DNA of 41,074 nt, taken from the NCBI GenBank assembly GCA_024742995.1, contig JANSXK010000013.1, forward strand, positions 1-41,074. Reading direction: 5' to 3'. Position 1 is the first letter of the stretch, and the number at the start of each line of letters is the position of its first letter. The position numbers and the translations under genes were made by a program. The stretch is from Gammaproteobacteria bacterium (lineage in GTDB: Bacteria; Pseudomonadota; Gammaproteobacteria; Legionellales; Legionellaceae). Of this stretch, positions 26,010 to 33,884 are shown piece after piece. The notes under the pieces are model-generated. The model searched no databases. It saw nothing but the letters and a program-made list of their open reading frames with translations, and was not told the origin of the DNA.

Positions 26010-26057
26010 CCTTCTCCCCATAGGGGAGAAGGTGCCCGCAGGGCGGATGAGGGAGAA
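26010..26057. repeat. REP-like hairpin element directly before acs
   Basis: CCTTCTCCCC-ATA-GGGGAGAAGG (26010-26032) is a perfect 10-bp stem with a 3-base loop, followed by GTGCCCGCAGGGCGGATGAGGGAGAA. This resembles a repeat type dispersed in many bacterial genomes. The 3' part GAGGGAGAA lies at ribosome-binding distance from the acs ATG at 26065. Confidence 0.8.
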
Positions 26058-26064
26058 CATAAAA

Positions 26065-28005
26065 ATGCATCATACTACATCAACAGACTCTATAACGCTT
26101 CATCCTGATAAAGACGTTCGCGTCACTGAACAAACGTATCATGACCTTTATCGCCAATCCATAGAACAGCCACGCACATTTTGGGCAGATCAAGCAGAAA
26201 AAATCTTGACTTGGTTTCAGCCATGGGAAGAGGTTTGTACCGGAGCATTTGAAACGCATGATGTGAATTGGTTTGTGAAAGGACAATTAAATGCTTGTTA
26301 TAATTGTGTCGATCGGCACCTAGAAACACGTGCAGATCAAACAGCATTGATTTGGGAAGGTTCGGATCCCAGCGACAGTCGTACTTATACTTATCAAGCA
26401 CTACATCAGCAGGTATGTCGTTTTGCGAATGTGCTGAAAGCGCAAGGGGTGAAAAAAGGAGATCGGGTTTGTCTCTATTTACCAATGCTACCAGAGTTGG
26501 TGTTTGCCATGTTGGCTTGCGCACGCATTGGGGCAATTCATTCTGTGGTATTTTCAGGTTTTTCTGCTGCAGCGTTGCAATTGCGTTTGCAAGATACGAA
26601 ATCTGAACTGTTGATCACTGCTGATCAAAGTGTGCGCGGTGACAAAATGATTCCTTTAAAAAGGCAAGCGGATGAAGCATTGAAAGCTTGCCCGCAGGTC
26701 AAATCTGTCATTGTTGTGCAGCGTACGGGTACGACAGATCTTGTTTGGTCTGAGTCACGAGATGCCTGGTATCATGATTTAGTGAAGACAGTGGATGCAG
26801 ATTGCCCAGCAGAAACAATGGATGCAGGTGATCCATTGTTTATTTTGTACACGTCAGGATCCACAGGCAAACCCAAAGGCGTGGTGCACAGTACGGGCGG
26901 ATATATGGTGTACGTGGCGCTGACCCATCAAGTGATTTTTGACCATCGTGATGGTGATGTTTATTTTTGTACGGCTGATCCTGGTTGGATTACTGGGCAT
27001 TCCTATCTCGTGTATGGACCACTGGCCAATGGATCCACCACGCTTTTGTTTGAAGGGGTGCCGCAGTATCCTTCGCATGCAAGATATTGGGATATTGTTG
27101 ATAAATATGATGTTACCGTATTTTATACTTCACCCACCGCACTGCGTTCTTTGCGTTCCCAAGGAGACGATTGGGTCCAGAAAACACAGCGTAAATCTTT
27201 GCGTTTATTGGGATCGGTGGGTGAACCCATTGGGGCAGAAATTTGGTGGTGGTATTACAACATTGTGGGAGAAAAGCGTTGTCCCATCGTCAATACTTGG
27301 TGGCAGACGGAAACGGGTGGGATATTGATTTCTGCACTGCCTGGTGACACACAGGGCGTGCCTGGATCTGCGGGATTACCCTTCTGGGGGATAAAACCAG
27401 AGATTGTGGATGAAAAAGGGGGGCTGGTTCAGGATGATTCGCCAGGACGATTGGTGATCGAGCAGCCTTGGCCGGGTTTGATGCAAACCATTTATGGCGA
27501 TCGACAACGTTTCATTGAGAGTTATTTTAAACCAGTTCCCGGCTATTATCTCTCAGGTGATGGTGCGTATCGTGATGTTTCTGGTAATTTGATTGTCACT
27601 GGCCGAGATGATGATGTGATCAAAGTATCAGGGCATCGGTTTGGCACTGAAGAGCTAGAAAGTGCGTTGGTGTCGTATGCCGGGATTTCTGAGGCGGCGG
27701 TGATTGGGATACCACATGAGGTGAAGGGAGAGTGCATTCTTGCGTTTGTGACGCCGATGTCTGAGGTTATGCCCGATGATGCCTTAAAGCATGCTTTGAT
27801 ACAACATATCAGTCATACCATTGGGCCCATCGCCAAACCTGAGCACATCTATTGGGCCAAAGGCTTACCCAAAACACGATCAGGCAAAATCATGCGACGT
27901 ATTTTACGTAAAATTGCCAAACATGAATACGATGATATTGGCGATACTTCTACATTGGTGGACGCGACTGTGGTGGATGATTTGATTGCGGCTCAAAAAG
28001 AATAA
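26065..28005 (+). CDS. acs: Acetyl-CoA synthetase
   Basis: Acs activates acetate with ATP and CoA to give acetyl-CoA. The start is the ATG at 26065 (MHHTTSTDS), 646 residues, close to the 652 of E. coli; the frame is open upstream only through the repeats. Motifs are LYTSGSTGKPKGVVHSTGGY (about 261-280), NTWWQTETGG (about 410), the hinge TGRDDDVIKVSGHR and Lys608 in KTRSGKIMRR, the usual acetylation-regulated lysine. It is complete. Upstream lie a MITE and a REP-like hairpin within 130 bp, so its native promoter has probably been displaced or is unusual. Confidence 0.97.
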   Translation: MHHTTSTDSITLHPDKDVRVTEQTYHDLYRQSIEQPRTFWADQAEKILTWFQPWEEVCTGAFETHDVNWFVKGQLNACYNCVDRHLETRADQTALIWEGSDPSDSRTYTYQALHQQVCRFANVLKAQGVKKGDRVCLYLPMLPELVFAMLACARIGAIHSVVFSGFSAAALQLRLQDTKSELLITADQSVRGDKMIPLKRQADEALKACPQVKSVIVVQRTGTTDLVWSESRDAWYHDLVKTVDADCPAETMDAGDPLFILYTSGSTGKPKGVVHSTGGYMVYVALTHQVIFDHRDGDVYFCTADPGWITGHSYLVYGPLANGSTTLLFEGVPQYPSHARYWDIVDKYDVTVFYTSPTALRSLRSQGDDWVQKTQRKSLRLLGSVGEPIGAEIWWWYYNIVGEKRCPIVNTWWQTETGGILISALPGDTQGVPGSAGLPFWGIKPEIVDEKGGLVQDDSPGRLVIEQPWPGLMQTIYGDRQRFIESYFKPVPGYYLSGDGAYRDVSGNLIVTGRDDDVIKVSGHRFGTEELESALVSYAGISEAAVIGIPHEVKGECILAFVTPMSEVMPDDALKHALIQHISHTIGPIAKPEHIYWAKGLPKTRSGKIMRRILRKIAKHEYDDIGDTSTLVDATVVDDLIAAQKE

Positions 28006-28087
28006 GTTAATTGTTCCACTACGCTCGCAAAGATGGTGTGCAATATGGTAGATTGCGGGCTTGTCATTATTTGGAGTGTATATTTCC

Positions 28088-28513
28088 ATGAAAAAGTTAA
28101 TCTTATGCGTTTTATTTGTTATCACATCGAATGCTATTGCCGCCAAGGGCTCTGTCATCTTAGCCGTGTCGGTTAAAAATAGCACCAGCTCTAATTGTTA
28201 TCTGATTTCAAAAAATCTTGAGCTAGGCGTGTTTCTCCCTGGCGCTGAGTTGGCAGTAAAACTGGTACCTGGTGAAGAATCTCAAACCGTGCAAATTCTT
28301 CCAAAAGGGGTGCGCGCACAACAAGCACTCACATTGACATATGATTGTGGTACAGGGCAGTCCATCACGATTAAATCATCGAGAGGCACAGGTATTGGCG
28401 CACGTGGCCGGGCAACTGGCGAGATTGTGGCGTTCCAAAATATGTACGCAGGTACCGATATCGGTTCTTTCAGTATCTTAAGACCAGCGACGATTCATTG
28501 GAACTTGACTTGA
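28088..28513 (+). CDS. Small secreted protein of unknown function
   Basis: Starting at the ATG at 28088, the 141-residue product has a classical signal peptide (MKKLILCVLFVITSNAIAA) and a beta-rich mature part of about 120 residues with two cysteines (SSNCYL and TYDCGT) that may form a disulfide. A Gly/Arg-rich turn GTGIGARGRATG is unusual. The TTG-started frame nine codons upstream would break the signal peptide. GGAG lies 12 bases before the ATG, somewhat far. I do not recognise the family. It sits alone between acs and the rpsF operon. Confidence 0.75.
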   Translation: MKKLILCVLFVITSNAIAAKGSVILAVSVKNSTSSNCYLISKNLELGVFLPGAELAVKLVPGEESQTVQILPKGVRAQQALTLTYDCGTGQSITIKSSRGTGIGARGRATGEIVAFQNMYAGTDIGSFSILRPATIHWNLT

Positions 28514-28705
28514 TCACAGGACAATCAACAAATCACGTCATCTATGTTTTTCGACTAAGTCAGCACGTAGGCTAAAAGCGGATATTCTCCTTTTGGGTTT
28601 CAATTTGCCTAAAAATAGGTTACCATAGCACGCTTTTAAAAAAACCTTGCCTTACTTACGTGAATTTGAAGCTTCACAAGAAGGCTTTATCCATAAGGAC
28701 CGAAC

Positions 28706-29050
28706 ATGAGACATTATGAAGTAGTATTTTTGGTTCACCCTGATCAGAGTGAACAAGTGCCTGGTATGATTGAGCGTTATGAAGCAATCATCACCAAAGA
28801 TAAAGGATTGATTCACCGCAAGGAAGATTGGGGTCGAAGACAACTAGCTTATCCTATCCAAGATGTGCATAAAGCGCATTATATTTTGATGAATATTGAA
28901 TGTGATCAATCCGCATTAGATGAGTTGAAAAATGCATTCAAATTCAATGATGCGATTTTACGAAACTTAATCATCAAGAAAAAAGAAGCGATCACTGAAG
29001 AATCGATCATGATGAAGAAAGATTCGAAAGATACACGCGAAACCGCATAA
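28706..29050 (+). CDS. rpsF: 30S ribosomal protein S6
   Basis: S6 of 114 residues binds S18 and helix 22-23 of 16S rRNA in the platform of the small subunit. Family features are [18 protein letters not shown] at the start, [13 protein letters not shown] in the middle and [18 protein letters not shown]. The acidic/basic C-terminal tail is typical. It heads the operon rpsF-rpsR-DUF2232-rplI. AAGGA lies a few bases before the ATG. The 192 bp upstream hold its promoter region, but I see no clear box pair. Confidence 0.97.
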   Translation: MRHYEVVFLVHPDQSEQVPGMIERYEAIITKDKGLIHRKEDWGRRQLAYPIQDVHKAHYILMNIECDQSALDELKNAFKFNDAILRNLIIKKKEAITEESIMMKKDSKDTRETA

Positions 29051-29064
29051 ATTAGGAGAGCAAA

Positions 29065-29286
29065 ATGTCCACATATTTTCGTAGAAAAAAAATGAGTCGT
29101 GCTGATAGTGCGATGGTGATTGATTATAAAGATGTGAATTTGTTGAAAAATTACATCAGTGAAACGAGCAAGATTGTTCCTAGTCGTATTACAGGTTTGA
29201 GTGCACGTATGCAACGTCAAATAACGGAAGCAATCAAACGTGCGCGTGTATTGGGATTATTGCCTTATTGCGATAGTCATCGGTAA
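29065..29286 (+). CDS. rpsR: 30S ribosomal protein S18
   Basis: S18 of 73 residues pairs with S6 on the 30S platform. The sequence has the family core [25 protein letters not shown], and [24 protein letters not shown] seven bases before the ATG supports the start. It follows rpsF by 14 bp. Confidence 0.97.
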   Translation: MSTYFRRKKMSRADSAMVIDYKDVNLLKNYISETSKIVPSRITGLSARMQRQITEAIKRARVLGLLPYCDSHR

Positions 29287-29288
29287 TA

Positions 29289-30191
29289 ATGGTGTCTAGC
29301 AAGAAGGGTGTGATCACAAAGCAAGTTGAGCTTATTTTAAGTTCGAGGCAACATGCTTTCCTGTATGCCCTGGTATTTGCGTTATTACCTTATACTTCCT
29401 GGCTAGCTATGGTAGTGGTTGCATTGGTGACATTGCGCAAAGGGGAGCATGAGGGCGGTCGTTTGGTGTTGGGGGTGATGGTTGCCCATACACTAGTATC
29501 TTTGGTATCACAAGCACCATTGGTGGCTATTGCAAACACCTCGATTTTCTTTGTGCCGGGGTTTATCGCGGCTTGTACTTTACGAGTGACCTCGGCGTGG
29601 TTGGCTGTGGCGGCAGCATTATTTTTACAAGTGTTGATCGGCGCAGTGGTGATTCAGCTTTTGATCCCTGAATGGATTGGCGCGCAGTATGCGGTTATAC
29701 TATCCATTTTAAAAGCGTCGCAACCCGATCAGGTGATGTCGAAATGGTTGAGTGATCCGGCTCGATTGCCTGATATGGTGATGGCGAACTATGCATTTGG
29801 TGTGCAATTGATGACTGCGGTGTTGTCGATTTTGTTGTCGTTGATGATGGCGCGAGCACTGCAAGCAAAGGTGTGCAATCCCGGCGGGTTTGCTCAGGAA
29901 ATGCTGACCTTTCGAGGTAATCGTTTCAGCTTTTTGCTGATGTTGGTGTTATTGGTGGGTGCATGGCAATGGAATTCAGTTGCGATGAATGTGCTGCCAG
30001 TATTGGCATTGTTCTACTTGATGGCAGGATTGAGCTTATGTGCCAGTTTACTGATCAATAAAGTATCTCGTTTTTTGCTGGTTATTTTGCTACTGCCATT
30101 GATATTATTGCCTTTTGTGATGGCACCGTTATATGTTTTTTTGGGAATGTTGGATAGTGTATTTAATATAAGATTGGCTTTTTGCCGTTGA
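29289..30191 (+). CDS. DUF2232-type membrane protein of the rpsR-rplI operon
   Basis: A 300-residue polytopic membrane protein with about seven to eight hydrophobic segments. Position between rpsR and rplI and the overall layout match the YybS-like/DUF2232 protein found in this operon in many gammaproteobacteria. The function is not established for the family. The ATG follows the rpsR stop by two bases, so translation is probably coupled. The segments WLAMVVVALVTLRKGEHEGG near the N-terminus and QWNSVAMNVLPVLALFYLMA near the C-terminus fit the family's pattern. Confidence 0.85.
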   Translation: MVSSKKGVITKQVELILSSRQHAFLYALVFALLPYTSWLAMVVVALVTLRKGEHEGGRLVLGVMVAHTLVSLVSQAPLVAIANTSIFFVPGFIAACTLRVTSAWLAVAAALFLQVLIGAVVIQLLIPEWIGAQYAVILSILKASQPDQVMSKWLSDPARLPDMVMANYAFGVQLMTAVLSILLSLMMARALQAKVCNPGGFAQEMLTFRGNRFSFLLMLVLLVGAWQWNSVAMNVLPVLALFYLMAGLSLCASLLINKVSRFLLVILLLPLILLPFVMAPLYVFLGMLDSVFNIRLAFCR

Positions 30192-30204
30192 AAGGGGTTA
30201 AACA

Positions 30205-30654
30205 ATGCAAGTAATTTTATTAGAGAAAATTAGAAACCTGGGTGATTTGGGTGATAATGTCAAAGTGAAGCCTGGCTATGGCCGTAATTATCTTATCCCA
30301 CAACACAAAGCAGTATTTGCAACTGAAAAAAATATTGTGGAATTTGAAAAAAAGCGTGCTGAACTAGAGAAAAAAGCAGCGCAAGAATTTGCTAAAGCAG
30401 AAGAACGTGCAGCTAAGCTTCAGGACCTAACAGTCGTGATTGCTTCTCAAGCGAGCGATGAAGGCAAATTGTATGGTTCGGTGGGTCTCAATGAAATTCA
30501 AGAAGCCATCGTAGCGAAATCAATTGAAGTGAGCCGTCGTGAAATCATGATGCCAGATGGTGTATTCCATTCAGTGGGTCAATATCCTATTGATATCCAA
30601 GTACACAGTGATTTGGTGGTTACTATTCAGGTTGAAGTGGTTCCTGCGAAGTAA
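30205..30654 (+). CDS. rplI: 50S ribosomal protein L9
   Basis: L9 of 149 residues binds 23S rRNA near the L1 stalk and extends over the ribosome surface. The N-terminal domain [17 protein letters not shown], then [13 protein letters not shown], the long connecting helix (about 40-75, Lys/Glu/Ala rich) and the C-terminal domain with GKLYGSVG are all present. It ends the operon. Confidence 0.97.
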   Translation: MQVILLEKIRNLGDLGDNVKVKPGYGRNYLIPQHKAVFATEKNIVEFEKKRAELEKKAAQEFAKAEERAAKLQDLTVVIASQASDEGKLYGSVGLNEIQEAIVAKSIEVSRREIMMPDGVFHSVGQYPIDIQVHSDLVVTIQVEVVPAK

Positions 30655-30698
30655 GTATTTGTACATCGCGAAATTCATGTTTTTATTGTCATTATAAT

Positions 30699-30733
30699 GC
30701 CTGCGTTCCGTGCTTTATACGCGGGACGTAGGC
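30699..30733. repeat. 14-bp stem-loop after rplI, REP-like
   Basis: GCCTGCGTTCCGTG (30699-30712) and CGCGGGACGTAGGC (30720-30733) pair over 14 positions as RNA, three of them G-U, around the loop CTTTATA. No T-run follows, so it is not a standard terminator. It may protect the mRNA end of the ribosomal operon or belong to a dispersed repeat family. Confidence 0.65.
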
Positions 30734-30772
30734 AGTTGCGTAGGATATTGTATGCCTACACAAGAATCATCT

Positions 30773-31333
30773 TCAATCCTTTATCCACTTAATATTGCAA
30801 CCTATACTAGGCTTTTGTGTCACGGTGACGGGTTCGTCTTTGACGAGGGATTGCAAGGTTTGGCGGATAGACTCTCCTGTTACCGGGTGGTCATTGCCTA
30901 TTCTAGAGTCGTCTAATTGGCCGCGATAGACCAATTGTAGGTTTTTATCAAACACATAAAAATCCGGGGTGCACTGCGCTTGATATGCTTTGGCTACTTC
31001 TTGGGTTTCATCATATAGATAGGGAAATCCATAGTTCATTTCTTCAGCTATGGCACGCATCTTTTCCGGCGAGTCGTCTGGATATTGGCTGATGTCATTA
31101 GCATTGATTGCCAAAAACGAGACGCCTTTTGAGGAAAAATCTTTGGCGATACGTGGTAATTCATGCTGAATATGCTTTACATAAGGACAGTGATTACAGA
31201 TAAATGCGATGACTGTTGCGGTAGTGCCAGCATGTTTTTCTAGCGTGACAAGCTCTTCTGAGCATACATCTTGTAATGCAAAAGATGGTGCAGCGGTGCC
31301 CAGGGGTAGCATGATAGATTCTGTTTTAGCCAT
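30773..31333 (-). CDS. Thioredoxin-like redoxin (AhpC/TSA-type fold)
   Basis: A 186-residue cytosolic protein with the redoxin fold: PLGTAAPSFALQDV at the N-terminus, the CXXC-type site in FICNHCPYVKHI, FLAINANDISQYPDD, and the cis-Pro loop CTPDFYVFD. It belongs to the group of thioredoxin-family proteins with a CNHCPYV motif, seen widely but with unclear substrates. The role is probably thiol-disulfide or peroxide-related redox chemistry. It lies 23 bp after the EnhB-like gene on the same strand, so the two may share a transcript. Confidence 0.88.
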   Translation of the reverse strand: MAKTESIMLPLGTAAPSFALQDVCSEELVTLEKHAGTTATVIAFICNHCPYVKHIQHELPRIAKDFSSKGVSFLAINANDISQYPDDSPEKMRAIAEEMNYGFPYLYDETQEVAKAYQAQCTPDFYVFDKNLQLVYRGQLDDSRIGNDHPVTGESIRQTLQSLVKDEPVTVTQKPSIGCNIKWIKD

Positions 31334-31356
31334 AATATTTCCTCAGTCTTACTTAT

Positions 31357-31845
31357 TTACCAACGTAAAAAAATGCCTTTTTTTGTCGCTTCGCGTATCA
31401 CTTGTTTTTGATCTTTGTTTGTGGAGACCCAATAATTACCTTGATTACTTAATGCAAATTTCACGCGAGGATATTGGCAAACCTCGAGAAGACTCGCGCA
31501 GTCCACAGCGTTGAGTACTTCTCCATGCATCGCGAAGCATTGAAAGACCATGTTTTGAACATCAGAAGCGAAGGCTGACCATCGTGTGGATGATAATTTG
31601 GATTCCAATTTGGGGCTCATGAAGGCATCAGGATCTGGCTCATAATGTTCCATTTCAATCTGTTGGTTGGAACGATTATGCAGCATATAAAATGATTGCT
31701 TACCTGACTCATTCAACACAAGGTAACCATTTTTAAACACAAAGCCTGAACTTTCACATCCGCGTGGAAATGCCGAAGCTTTTGCCATGCTGATGCAAGA
31801 TAGGCTGATGGCAAAGACAGTGATTAATTTTTTATAAAATGACAT
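31357..31845 (-). CDS. Exported EnhB-like protein
   Basis: A 162-residue protein with a signal peptide (MSFYKKLITVFAISLSCISMAKA). The mature part begins SAFPRGCESSGFVF and has five cysteines, with the segments WSAFASDVQNMVFQCF, CASLLEVCQYPRVKFAL and NQGNYWVSTNKDQKQV. The pattern matches the EnhB family of Legionella and Coxiella as I remember it, where the enhABC locus was named for enhanced entry into host cells. The assignment rests on memory of the motif, not a search. The L,D-transpeptidase at 33328 is of the EnhA/ErfK class, which fits. Confidence 0.6.
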   Translation of the reverse strand: MSFYKKLITVFAISLSCISMAKASAFPRGCESSGFVFKNGYLVLNESGKQSFYMLHNRSNQQIEMEHYEPDPDAFMSPKLESKLSSTRWSAFASDVQNMVFQCFAMHGEVLNAVDCASLLEVCQYPRVKFALSNQGNYWVSTNKDQKQVIREATKKGIFLRW

Positions 31846-31964
31846 AATTATCCCGATATCAATAAAAAGGTGGATGGTAATGTGATTTTCACTGCTTTCC
31901 AGTTTAGCAAAGTCTAAAATTTTATGATAGATTTCGTGTAGGTAAAATTTGGAGAGTGTTGTTC

Positions 31965-33344
31965 ATGAGTATTCAAACCGTTAATCCCGCTACCGAACAA
32001 GTATTAGAAACCTATCCGTTGTGTACTCAAGCCGCTCTTGATGAACATATTGAAAAGGCACACGCTCAATTTCATGCGTGGAAAAAAATTGATATGCAAG
32101 CGCGTGCTGATTTGATGTTGCGTTTGGGTGCTTTGTTATGTGCAAAAACAGATACTTATGCAACGTTAATGGCTCAAGAAATGGGGAAGCCCCTCACAGC
32201 AGGGAAAGCAGAAATTGAGAAGTGTGCGCGGGTGTGTGACTATTATGCCGAGCATGCTGCTACACATTTAGCAGATCATTTTGTTGAAACTGAGCATTAT
32301 CGTTCCAAAGTTTGCTACGAGCCATTGGGTATCATTTTCGCGGTGATGCCGTGGAATTTCCCATTTTGGCAAGTGTTTCGTTTTGCGGTGCCGAATATCA
32401 TGGCAGGGAATATTGCTATCCTAAAGCATGCCCCTATTTCTACAGGGACCGGTTATGCGATTCAAGATGCATTTATAGAAGCAGGGTTTCCGCAACATGT
32501 GTTTTCAAGTTTAGCACTTACCAATGAACAAGCAGCAACAGTGATTGGCCACAAACATGTCATGGGAGTCACGTTTACGGGTAGTGAATCCACTGGAAAA
32601 ATTATAGCGGCATGCGCGGGTTCACATTTGAAAAAAGTAGTGATGGAATTGGGCGGTAGTGATCCTTATGTGGTACTGCATGATGCTGATTTAGATCTGG
32701 CGGCACAAATCATTGTCGCATCGAGATTAAACAATAACGGCCAAACTTGTATTGCTGCTAAAAGAGTGATCGTGGTGGATGAGGTTGCTGATGCTTTGTG
32801 TGAGAAAATCGTGGCTTTGACGAAAACCTACCGATTTGGTGATCCTATGGACATTGATACCAAATTGGGTCCGATGGCGCGTGAAGATTTGCGTTCGAAG
32901 ATACATCAACAAGTGCTCGATAGTGTGGCTAAAGGTGCAACGTTACAATTAGGCGGCACGATGCCGGAGCAACGCGGGTTTTATTATCCGCCAACCATCT
33001 TAACGGATGTGCGTCCAGGTATGCCGGCATTTGATGAGGAATTATTTGGCCCAGTCTTTGCCGTTATCACGGCCAAAGATGAAACAGATGCCATTGCTTT
33101 GGCCAATCAGACGCAATTTGGTTTGGGTTCTGCAGTGTTTACCCGTGACTTGGTGCGGGGGGAACGGATTGCGAGTTTAGAATTGCATTCGGGTCAATCT
33201 GCGGTCAATAGTTCAGTGGTATCCGATCCGCGCTTGCCATTTGGTGGCGTGAAACATTCTGGGTATGGGCGTGAGTTGTCTCAAGAAGGCATCCGGGAAT
33301 TTGTGAATATCAAAACGGTGGTGGTGCATGAGTCCAAAGCTTAG
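31965..33344 (+). CDS. NAD(P)-dependent aldehyde dehydrogenase, succinate-semialdehyde type
   Basis: From the ATG at 31965 the product has 459 residues. It carries the cofactor motif PWNFPFWQ, Lys154 in ILKHAP, FTGSESTG, the general base Glu228 in MELGGSDPY and the nucleophile Cys262 in NNGQTCIAAKR. The wording (AQEMGKPL, FGGVKHSGYGREL) is closest to the short succinate-semialdehyde dehydrogenases of the GabD1/YneI group, which feed succinate to the citric cycle. The exact substrate cannot be fixed. It overlaps the next gene by 17 bases. The GABA side of the pathway is not encoded here. Confidence 0.9.
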   Translation: MSIQTVNPATEQVLETYPLCTQAALDEHIEKAHAQFHAWKKIDMQARADLMLRLGALLCAKTDTYATLMAQEMGKPLTAGKAEIEKCARVCDYYAEHAATHLADHFVETEHYRSKVCYEPLGIIFAVMPWNFPFWQVFRFAVPNIMAGNIAILKHAPISTGTGYAIQDAFIEAGFPQHVFSSLALTNEQAATVIGHKHVMGVTFTGSESTGKIIAACAGSHLKKVVMELGGSDPYVVLHDADLDLAAQIIVASRLNNNGQTCIAAKRVIVVDEVADALCEKIVALTKTYRFGDPMDIDTKLGPMAREDLRSKIHQQVLDSVAKGATLQLGGTMPEQRGFYYPPTILTDVRPGMPAFDEELFGPVFAVITAKDETDAIALANQTQFGLGSAVFTRDLVRGERIASLELHSGQSAVNSSVVSDPRLPFGGVKHSGYGRELSQEGIREFVNIKTVVVHESKA

Positions 33345-33819
33345 TAAACATCTTGTCATTGATGCGGCAACCCAGCAGATGCAGTGTTATCAAGGAGATA
33401 CTGTCGTCCATACGTATCTGATATCGACCGGTAAAAATGGTTTGGGTGAACAGCAGGGTAGTGAATGTACCCCACGTGGCTTACATGAAGTACACAGTAT
33501 TTTGGCGCGTCACTATCCCCTCAATAGCGTGTTTGTGTCGCGCCAATGGACGGGTGAATTATACAGCGCAGCTTTGGCGGCACAGCATCCTGATCGCGAT
33601 TGGATTTTAACGCGCATTATTCAATTAGAGGGTTTAGAGCCTGGACGTAATCGTGGTGGTGACGTTGATACACTTAGTCGTTACATTTATATTCATGGTA
33701 CGCCGGATGATACCAAACTAGGCACACCTGGATCTAAGGGGTGTATTCGCATGGCAAATAGGGATATTGTGGAATTGGCGGAATGGATTAGCGTTGGCAC
33801 GCGAGTTTGTATACAATAA
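33328..33819 (+). CDS. L,D-transpeptidase (YkuD/ErfK-type)
   Basis: A 163-residue YkuD-domain protein with the catalytic motif His123 in YIHGTPD and Cys139 in GSKGCIRMANRD. The N-terminus starts directly with the YkuD fold (HLVIDAATQQMQCYQGD) and has no signal peptide, which is notable for an enzyme acting on periplasmic peptidoglycan. Short signal-less versions are common in gammaproteobacteria. The role is 3-3 cross-linking or lipoprotein attachment. The start overlaps the aldehyde dehydrogenase by 17 bases. Related in class to EnhA of Legionella. Confidence 0.92.
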   Translation: MSPKLSKHLVIDAATQQMQCYQGDTVVHTYLISTGKNGLGEQQGSECTPRGLHEVHSILARHYPLNSVFVSRQWTGELYSAALAAQHPDRDWILTRIIQLEGLEPGRNRGGDVDTLSRYIYIHGTPDDTKLGTPGSKGCIRMANRDIVELAEWISVGTRVCIQ

Positions 33820-33856
33820 GTACTTGAACTATCGTCCCATAGTCGATTGATTGCCA

Positions 33857-33862
33857 TATAAT
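33857..33862 (+). promoter_or_regulatory. Candidate -10 box before gdh
   Basis: A consensus TATAAT 22 bp before the ATG of the glutamate dehydrogenase gene. No good -35 box is present at the usual spacing, so an activator may be needed, or the gene is read through from the aldehyde dehydrogenase operon. TTGGAG (33872-33877) is the ribosome-binding site. Confidence 0.35.
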
Positions 33863-33884
33863 ATTTGCTTTTTGGAGCATTTGC

